Assembly: GCA_010093685.1 (NCBI GenBank)
Contig: MU006217.1
Coordinates: forward strand, 24,911 to 88,910
DNA length: 64,000 bases
Source of the DNA: Ophiobolus disseminans
Taxonomy: Eukaryota > Ascomycota > Dothideomycetes > Pleosporales > Phaeosphaeriaceae
Direction of reading: 5' to 3'
Positions 55,877 through 64,000 of the stretch are shown one piece after another. Every line of letters starts with the position of its first letter. Positions within the stretch are counted from its first letter, which is position 1. The notes beneath the pieces are model-generated. The model was not told the origin of the DNA and made no database searches. It worked only from the letters and a program-made list of their open reading frames with translations. The translations under genes were made by a program, and so were the position numbers.

Positions 55877-57366
55877 GAGGACGGCCCCTTCTTTCAGCGA
55901 GCGGCCGCGTCCGGGGATGGAGGTGGAGGTGGAGGTGGTGGTGAGGAAAGAAGGCAGACGGCGCTGCTCTCAGGCGTGCGTGGGTGGTGGCAGTCGACGA
56001 TGTGCCTGGGCAGCGACGACAGTGGTGGGGGGTCGGATTGGGCTGACCGGTGCTCTGCAGTCGGTGCAGGGCCAGCGGGGCAATATCGACAACAAGACAA
56101 GACACTAGACTACTGTGTTGGTAAACAGCAGCTCGGTCTCTAGCGGCCCTGATTTCTCGGTGCAGGACTCGACGGGCTGCACGATGGCGGCGGCGGTGAG
56201 CGGTGCTAGAGAAAGGGGGCAAGGAGGGGTTCGTCTCGTCGCAGGTAGGGCTGAGGTCTGATTCGACACTGCGGCAGAATGTATCGAGTGTCTTCGGCTG
56301 AAGCAGTTGGCAGTGTGCTAGTCCAAGATGGGATGGAACGGGCCAATCGATAAGACGCCGCGAACGATGCGATGCGAGGATGTAGCCCGCGTGGGACAAC
56401 TGACACTGACACTGGCACTTCCAGTCCGAGATTATGCAGCGATGATGGACTGACTGTCGAGTCTCACTCTCGGTCGATAAAGGGTAGCGAAGCGGGGGAA
56501 TTTGGTACGACGGCAAGCCAACAGTGCGATCCTGCTTTAAAGCCTGCAGACTACTGTACGTCGTTGCTGTGGTGTTATGCGGTGCGATGCTGCTGGAATG
56601 TGATGCAACTTCAAGGTCTGCGCCGAACTCTCCGAATCAGGTAACAAAGCGATGTGTGCTGCTCGGACATAGTACACTGGGGGAGAAATAGGTGGAAGTG
56701 CAGCGGTGATGAGACGTGAGAGGCAGATGCAGTCAATCCGTCAGTCGTAAGAAATGCAAGAGGCAATTCTACCACACAAACACGCAGCCAAAAATCCTCT
56801 ATTTAATCCCTCCTCACCGGCCCAAACTCACACCTAGATCTTGTCTTGCTTCACTTTTGTCCAAACTCTGACTCCTCATCAGCGCTGCACGGCTTCGCAC
56901 ACGCTGCATCTCAAAATACAATAGCTCGCTACGTGTCCACGTACTATTCCTCGCTTCAGCGGCCTAGGAGCCCAACCGCGCCCGACCCTGCCACGTGTAA
57001 AACCGCCTTGCACTCGCTCATTGGAGAAAGCGTTCTGGGTCGAACAAGTGGCCGTGAAGGTCGTACAGTTGGGAATTTTGAAAACGTTGGCATGCTTTGT
57101 GCCGTGCGCGAGGGAGTTAGGTGCATGTGCGTGCGTTGGGGCGGGCCGGTGAGGGTATGCGGGTATGGGGCTTGTTGGGTTGAAGTATAGTGGAGCAGTC
57201 ATCGAGCGTGTTCAGGCGGAATGGCATCTGCTTGATAGACGTCCGGACAAGATGTAATCGGGACGTGTGTAAATTGCTCTGTACAAGATACCTCCGAGGA
57301 GCAAAGCACTTCCAACCGAACGCCGGGGTATACCAAACAAATCAAGCGCGTAAACAGAACCACACT
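55877..57366. other. Intergenic
   Basis: About 1.5 kb. The part next to 55877 is the 5' side of the proline-rich gene and is GC-rich; minus-strand frames there overlap each other and show no family motif. No gene called. Confidence 0.5.
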
Positions 57367-60300
57367 TCAACTAACATCACTACTAAACCCCAACACCTCA
57401 ACCAGCACATTCGCAGCCGTACTAACCATCCACAGCACAACCAGTCCCCACCCAATCGTCTTATCCATCTTCCACCGCCGCATCGGCACCGCCACAAGCA
57501 GCCCCGCCAGCGTAAACAGCAGCGTCGCCCCAGAAATAACAAGCGTAGTCGACACAGCGATATGGTACGGCGCAAAATGCACCGGCCGGTCAGGATGTTT
57601 CTCATGCCGATGCTCGCCCTTTGTAATAGTCATATAGCACCCCGATAGCCCAATACCTAGCAAGATATTCAGCATCGGGCCGCCGAAGCACGCGCTGAGC
57701 GCCATGATGGGGAAGCCCAGACGCGCAACGGTAATGTCTGCAACGAGATCGCCGAGCGAGTTTCCGACCGCGAAGATGGTGAGCCCGAGGATGGCGTCGC
57801 TCATGTTGAGAATGACGCCTAGGGTGCGCAGCACGCCGACGACTTCGTTGGCAATCGTACTGATCCAGGCGATGGCGACGGCGAAGCCGAGGAAACAGAG
57901 GAGGGAGCGCCAGCGCGGTGGGTGGTTCGGCGATGTTGTAAATAGGATGAGGGCGAGGGCGCAGAGGGATGCTAGGAGGGAATATAAAGCGTGTCGGAGG
58001 AGGGCGCGCGGGTCGTCGGGGGTGAGGTTAGCCCAGAGGATGAGCACGACGAAGAGGGGGGCTGTAAACATCTGCAATATCACAAGCCATCTGTTCCACT
58101 GTTTGGGTTCAGAGCTTGAAGGGATTGTCGGCAGTTGTTCAGGAGATTGAGCCACGTTGTCTGAGCTCGTGATGTAGACTTGAGGTGGATTGCTTGTCGT
58201 CGTGCTGAACGAGCCACCATTCTGTCTGTGCCCGTGATTGACTGGGCCCTTCATGTTTATCGAGTTTCCTGGTGTCCCTAGAATCTCTGGTGGCAGCATG
58301 ATGCTTCGGTGGCCCGAGTCCAAGCTACCGTTGACGGGTGTCAACGGCGGTGGAAGGCCAAAGTCAAGTGACAGCTCAGCGTGTCCGCCCTCATCGTCGT
58401 CCTTTTCTGGCTCTACGACTGGTAGCGTGATCGTCAATAGAAATACTGGCAAGGCAGCTACAATTCCCAAAAGCTTCTCTCCAATGTTTTTCTCGCTCCA
58501 ATTAGTCATGGTCGGAAACAAGGTCCCAAACAGGATGTGAGGCGGTGGGAGAACTCGAGACGGCCACCATCGTGGAATCTTTGCAGGTTCATGAACCGCG
58601 AACGGATCCTTCGGGAATGCAGAGTCAGGCGATGCACTCTGTGAGGGTGGCCGTAGGCTTGGCGGCCTCGTAGAGCTTTGAGCAGACCACGGGAAATCCG
58701 TGTACGCCGGGAAGGGTATTGGCGGCGATGGAACTGCCAGCTTCAGATGTGGTGGAGCAGGTCGATCTCCGGGCTCGAGTACAGGAGACGAGTTGGGGCT
58801 GAGCGAGGTGTTGGAGCGAACAGGAAACGCGGTATGACCATCCATTCCTGGCGGTGCAAGTCGGTCCGATGAGAGATTCCTCGTATGCGGTGCAGGACTC
58901 GCCGCTCGTGACGAAAACTGAGACGCTGGAGGCGACAGGGAAAAGGTGGGAGAGGGTGGTGCTTGTCCACCAGGCATGAGCTTACTACCATCAGAAGGCG
59001 TCGCCGGTCCAAAGGTAATGTCAGGCACACCACCCTGCAATGTACCCGGCTGGAGTCGCACATTGTCAATGTCGTTGGTCGACACTGCTCTTGCACGATT
59101 GCCCATAGCTTGCTGAATGTCGAAGTTTGGCCTAGTGACGCGTGGCGAAGCATCCGAGTTAATGGAGGCGATGTCAAACGGAGGGCGAGCTGAAGGATCC
59201 GAAGCCGTGGAGATGTAATCCTGCTGCTGGGCCGTGGTGTATGTGGGATCATCCGAGTATCGTCGCGAGCTCAACGGCAGAGACTGGATGTTCCTCGACT
59301 TTTGCAATGATGAGAGTACCGCTCTGAATTCCAGCGCTCCCACCAGACTGGGGCGGATGGGCGTCTGAGTGTGGCGTCGGTTTCCAATGCCCGGCCTGCT
59401 AAGGCGCATGTTGTTGGACATCTCCCCCATCCACCGTTCGCGCTCTTCTTCGTGATCATCCTCATCGAGGGGGTCGTTGCCAGCGCGTTCGAGATTGGAG
59501 AAGTCTTCGACTGATATGCCGCGCCCTGGAGTCCTGGCCCCAGAAGGCGTCTCGTCGTCGTGATACTCGGGGACTTCCTCTTCTTCGCCACCAGGCGTAA
59601 CATAGTGGCTCCGCATCGCTGCTGCCTTGAGCCTCCTCGTCCTACGTTGGCTGATCCACCAATGCCAAGCTACAACGAATGCAACGTAAAAGAGGTAGAA
59701 TCCGACCATAGTCAACGACTCCCAGAGATGGAGTTTACCATCGACAATGAAGCCCATGCTGAATGCGGCTGCCACGAGAAAGAAGGTGACGTCGCGGACG
59801 AAGCTCTTGCGCGCAACCGCAAAGGGCCGAATCAGAGCCATTGAGCCAGACACGACCGCTGTGATGAAGCAGGCAGCACCGATAAGCTCTCCCACTGCCA
59901 GACTTGCGGCGTGTGTCCGAAATGCAGCGAAGGTGGAGAAGACGTCTGGACTGCCGTTGCCGAATGCCAGCAGAGTGACACCCGCCAGGCTCTCGCTCAT
60001 GCCCAGCATACGCGCAATTGTATTAAGATTGACGCAGAAGAAGTCGCTGGCCGCAATCCCGATGGTGCTGAAGAGCATGGCCAGCCAGAGGGTCATGATG
60101 ACGAATGCGACCGGTTTCGCCTGAGGCATGCGACAGTAGTAGAGGGTGAGGTACGAGACGACGCCCGCCTCTTCGTCGGGGCAGTTGGCGAGGACGAAGG
60201 CGCATTGGTCGTGGGCATGGTGGACGAGACGGCACTACATACATCAGCTGGGTCCCGGTGGTTGTGTTGTTGTACGTACCTCCTCATCCTGGACGATAAG

Positions 60301-60471
60301 ATCCCTCTTCACCAATGCGCTCCTGGCACCACCAACATGCGAACGGTAGTCCTTGGCCAGTGCCAGCAGTGTCATGAGAGATATGGCCAGTATCGTGAGA
60401 GCAAATGGGCGTGCCGAGTACTTTTTGCGCCGCCATCGCTGCACGGTTTCCAGGATGGTGTTGTCGTTCAT
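57367..60471 (-). CDS. Ca2+/cation exchanger, NCX/NCLX-type (1,019 aa)
   Basis: Exons 60471-60280 and 60234-57367; 45-bp intron (GTACGT...TGTAG) joins IVQDEE|CRLVHHAHDQCAFVLANC. Both alpha-repeats are present: SLAGVTLLAFGNGSPDVFST near residue 140 and ILGLTIFAVGNSLGDLVADI, FPIMALSACFGGPMLNILLG near the C-terminus. About six membrane segments lie on each side of a roughly 400-residue cytoplasmic loop that is Ser/Pro-rich and disordered. The layout matches fungal K+/Na+:Ca2+ exchangers of the YDL206W/NCLX group, acting at vacuole, ER or mitochondria in other fungi. Start at ATG 60469-60471, since the frame upstream opens only with GTG. It is divergent from the condensin gene. Confidence 0.9.
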
Positions 60472-61033
60472 TGTCACGACATCTTCATGCACGCGCACAT
60501 GTGCCGATGATGTACAGAATGCGCCGGCACTTGTAGACGACTGCTGAGAGGGTTTGCGCGGATTCGGGTGGGGCGAAGAGACTATAGCTGCTCGTCGGTC
60601 CGTGGTATCTGGATGACGCCTGGGGCAGCGATTTCTAGGTGTGAGGCGTGTTCCTGGTCCTGTTCTATGCTAGCAATGCGCTGGCGTCACAGGCGGGAGG
60701 CGGAGCGCGTAGTGTTTGACCGTCCGACGCTACAAAGTAGACTGCAGTGCAAACCAAGGAACGTGAATGACGAGGGTGAAATATGCTGCGATAAGGATGT
60801 TTATGTACGTGAACGGCTAGAAGACAAGGTCTGAGGCGCAAGCACTTACGCCTGGAACCTGGCGGTGCTTGGTGAAGCTTGCCGCTGGTGCATTACGCGG
60901 TTGCTGCCTGCGCCACAGAGTGGCGGTGCCGGGGCGAGAGAGCTAGCGCGGTGTGGCGTCACCCATCCAGAACGCGCCCGCCTGAGTGTTGACAAACAAA
61001 GCGACGACCACGACAAGAGACGACACCCCCACC
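60472..61033. promoter_or_regulatory. Shared 562-bp divergent promoter region (exchanger / condensin)
   Basis: Lies between two oppositely transcribed genes and holds no coding frame of note, so it must contain both promoters. No specific sites were identified. Confidence 0.55.
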
Positions 61034-63572
61034 ATGGCGCGCACAACCAAGTACAGCATTGCCGCCTCACCCCAGAAGACTCCCATCAAGTATGCAGCCA
61101 TGTAATATACAAGCATAATTCATCGCTGACATTGCGAAGAGTCCCCCTCAACGACGACCGGCAGGAGAAAGCCAACCGCCGCCATGCTCTCCACGAAGCC
61201 CAGCGCAACTCAATCCGCGCCTCTGCCACGCCTGGGAGAGTGCGTATGTCGCTTGCAGGCGGCCAGAACAGCCCGCACACACCATCGCAGGACCAGGATG
61301 GCATGCCCGATGTCGCTGGATCTGCCGTGACGCCCATGAAGCGCGTCATGCCGCTGCTGGCCAACTTTGAAGAGTGGATGAAGATGGCAACCGACAATGT
61401 ATGCATTCGGAAGGAACATGCAGAGCACAACTAACATGTCCAGAAAATCAACGCCAACAACTCATGGAACTTCGCCCTCATCGACTACTTCCACGAGATG
61501 TCGTTGCTGAAGGAAGGAGACGGTGTCAACTTCCAAAAGGCCAGCTGCACGCTGGACGGCTGCGTCAAGATCTACACCAGCCGAGTAGACAGTGTTGCGA
61601 CTGACACCGGCAAGCTTCTGAGTGGTCTGGCTGAGAATGCCGGCAAGAAGCGTCGCGGTGATGCGGACGAGGGAGAGGATGGCGAGGATGAGGGCGAAGA
61701 GGGAGAGGATGGCCAGAAGAAGCGCAAGAAGAGAGCTGCGCGCTCAGCCGAGGCGACTCTCGCAACTTCATTCAATCAGCTTCAGAACAAGAAGATGGAA
61801 CTCGAGTTTTCGGTGGATCCGCTCTTCAAGAAGGCGTCGGCCGACTTCGACGAGGGTGGCGCCAAGGGTCTGCTTCTGAACCATCTGTCCATCGACTCCA
61901 AGGGCAGGATCGTATTCGACAGCAGTGACGATGCGAATGATGCGACTGCTGAAGACACGCGCGCCACTCCAGGTCCGGAAGACCGGAGGGAACGTGAAGA
62001 GACGGAAGAGCCTCAACCGTCAGAGGATATCGAGATCGACATTTCCGGGCTCGCATCCAAGTACTTTCCGGACCTCCTGCGCCTTGATGAGCAGGACATA
62101 TGTCCCTCGATGAAGACATTTGACCTCGGCGACGTTAACGGATCCATGGACCTGCCTTTCCTCAAAGCTCCTGAAGACTGGCGCGGTGACGAAAAGAAGG
62201 ATGAAGAAGAGGAGGAAGGCAACCGATCCGGCCTCTTCCTAGACGACGAGAATCCCATGGGCTTCGATGATGACGACGACATCAACATGGGTGGCTTCGA
62301 CCTTCCACCTGAGACTGGATTCGGCGAAGGTGGTGAAGTGTGGGCAAGAGAAGCGATCCGTGATCCGCAAGCTCGAGTACATATCATCGGCCTTGGTGAC
62401 GGCGAGGAAGAGGGTGCCGAGGGTGCTGGCGGTGAAATGGCTACCGAGGGCGCAGGGTATGGACTCTCGATGAGCCACGGCCGTGATCAGGAGCAGGAGA
62501 ACATTCTCAGCTACTTCGACCAGGCTCTTAAGAAGAACTGGGCAGGACCTGAGCACTGGCGCATTCGGCGTGTAAAGGACGTTGGCAAAGCTGCTCCCGC
62601 CACGAAGCGGAAAGAGAAGGAGCCTTTCGAGATCGACTTTGCAGCGCCGATGACCCAGGGCACTGCAGATATGCTGTACACTCCAGCCACGTCCAATTCG
62701 ACCATCTCCTTACCCAAAGCACAATGGAAGTCAAAGACTCGAAATCTGCTTCCGGACGACAAGCACTTCAACTCAAGGCAATTACTGCGGCTATTCCTGA
62801 AGCCCAAGGCTCGCATGGGATCTCGTCGCGAAGGTCGTCGCGCACAACCTCAGCCTGCCAAGGAGCCAGCACACGGCGACGTCGACGAAGCATACTGGGC
62901 CAACCGCGAGGGCCAAGATGCACTCGCAGACGAGGATGGCGCTGTTCAAGGCAATTACGACGCCGACTTCTTCCAAGACGATGGTCTACCGTTGCCTGGT
63001 GGTCCGATCGACGAGGACGATGACTTCGCCGACGCTCGAGATCACTTTTCGCCGCCGCCAATGGACGGTCCAGAAGCAACTCAGCCTATGGATGGTGTGT
63101 TACCAAGTTCACAAGAAGATGCCTTCGGCGCGCAACTCGTCACGCAAAGCAGGAGATTCAGACCTGAGTATGTACAGTATGCGCGAGTAGCGAAGAAGGT
63201 CGACGTCAAGAGACTGAAGGATGAACTATGGCGAGGCATTGGACTTGACGATGTGAGTTACCTCAACCCCTCCGTTCCTTTCGTATGTTTTGCTAACATC
63301 GTATTTAGATCACCGCCCCACCCAAAACATCCTCCCCCGACGACATCGACGCCAAAGCCGTGGACGGCTCCCTCACCTTCACAGACGTCGTCAACAACCT
63401 GCAGTCCGTATACCCAAAACAAGCCATGGCAGACATCTCAACGTCATACTGCTTCATCTGCTTGTTGCACTTGGCCAACGAGAAGGGTCTCGTCATCAAC
63501 AACCAAGAAAACTTCGAGAACTTGACCATCCGGAAGGACTTCACGGCTGATCTGAGCGTTGGCGGCGAGTAG
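61034..63572 (+). CDS. BRN1: Condensin complex subunit Brn1/CAP-H (kleisin, 795 aa)
   Basis: Exons 61034-61089, 61140-61398, 61444-63252, 63309-63572; introns 50, 45 and 56 bp, all GT...AG and in frame. N-terminus MARTTKYSIAASPQKTPIK, then VPLNDDRQEKANRRHALHEA. The kleisin N-terminal segment WNFALIDYFHEMSLLKEGDG and FQKASCTLDGCVKIYTSRVD is typical of CAP-H. Mid-protein motifs include LATSFNQLQNKKMELEFSVD, PLFKKASADFDEGGAKGLLL and MKTFDLGDVNGSMDLPFLKA. The C-terminal winged-helix part includes YARVAKKVDVKRLKDELWRG and TFTDVVNNLQSVYP, STSYCFICLLHLANEKGLVI. Brn1 closes the SMC2-SMC4 ring and recruits the HEAT subunits for mitotic chromosome condensation. An essential housekeeping gene, intact. 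Confidence 0.95.
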
Positions 63573-64000
63573 TTGTTTTTGGCGAGCTTGACGTGGTTAT
63601 GTGGCGTTGGCGTTTGGATACAAGGTTTGGGATACCACAAAGTCAATGTCATCAAACGCATAGCAAGGAAATATTCGGCGTTTTTTGGACTTGAGTACGT
63701 GAATTGCGTCATGTCGTTTCTTACATCTTTTTGTCAAGACATGTACGTTACCCTAACCCTTCCTGTTCATCAAGTCAAACTATGCAGAAGACACCCAGCC
63801 CCCTCCCGTAATTACAGTTCAAACTCGACCAAGTCTACATAGTCTATCCTTGTATGTCTATATAGTCTATCTCTGCATGTCCACACAGTCCATCCTTACA
63901 CCCTGCAATATAATTCCCTATTTCTATTTCGCTTTCACAGCATTTACATATCGCGTCTCGCACACCACACTCCACTCCTCACCACAGCACTCCTATCCCA
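63573..64000. other. 3' flank of BRN1
   Basis: Terminator and 3' UTR region. A short tandem motif (TCTATATAGTCTATC-type, about 63838-63895) recurs about three times, some with C/T differences. No gene before the window ends. Confidence 0.4.

Overview
The window reads as nuclear DNA of a filamentous ascomycete (Pezizomycotina, probably Dothideomycetes). Introns are short (45-90 bp, with a few longer) and use GT...CTAAC...AG signals. There are STAND/NLR-type receptor genes with PNP and NACHT domains, a HET-domain gene, a JmjC gene and a CorA-like gene. Dead copies carry almost only CAA/CAG/TGG/CGA-to-stop changes, the pattern left by RIP (repeat-induced point mutation). RIP is a fungal genome-defence process.

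Layout. About 1-35.3 kb is an accessory, repeat-rich compartment. It holds a PNP-NACHT-ankyrin NLR running off the left edge (1-2854, minus). Next come a dead CorA-like transporter (4.76-6.02 kb), fragments of HET and ankyrin genes (7.26-7.71 kb) and a nested transposon island (8.2-17.87 kb). The island is a RIP-damaged Ty3/gypsy chromovirus (minus strand) interrupted by a 1,066-bp hAT derivative with a perfect 8-bp target duplication. It abuts an opposite-strand partial LTR and then a 7.08-kb hAT-family element. That element carries a degraded BED/hAT transposase, an unrecognised coiled-coil gene and a degraded histone H3-like gene. After the island come a dead JmjC gene, an ABC-transporter stub cut by an LTR, an intact vWA-RBR ubiquitin-ligase-like gene (21.65-25.05 kb), a small membrane-protein gene, and a second, five-exon PNP-NACHT-ankyrin NLR (27.15-33.25 kb). 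The second NLR's ankyrin repeats are nearly identical 102-bp units around an 890-N assembly gap. A TPR relic and a dead HET gene follow.

About 35.6-64 kb looks like ordinary chromosomal sequence with intact intron-containing genes: secreted pectate lyase, GH43 glycosidase, phosphate:H+ symporter-type MFS transporter, a 749-aa conserved-looking protein, a CAP/PR-1 secreted protein, a proline-rich protein with a ubiquitin-like domain, a Ca2+/cation exchanger and condensin subunit Brn1. Within it lie a solo LTR with a 5-bp duplication (46.9 kb) and three broken F-box-like genes (47.2-50.0 kb).

The strongest candidate for something new is the 7-kb hAT element. It has a histone H3-like passenger gene, and at least nine places in it (ten with the small copy) carry two TTATCAC-type heptamers always exactly 13 bp apart. 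The two NLR genes, the HET relics and the ankyrin/TPR fragments together look like a birth-and-death neighbourhood for non-self recognition genes next to transposons. All intron models are my own splice predictions from sequence signals, frame and family similarity; no searches were run.
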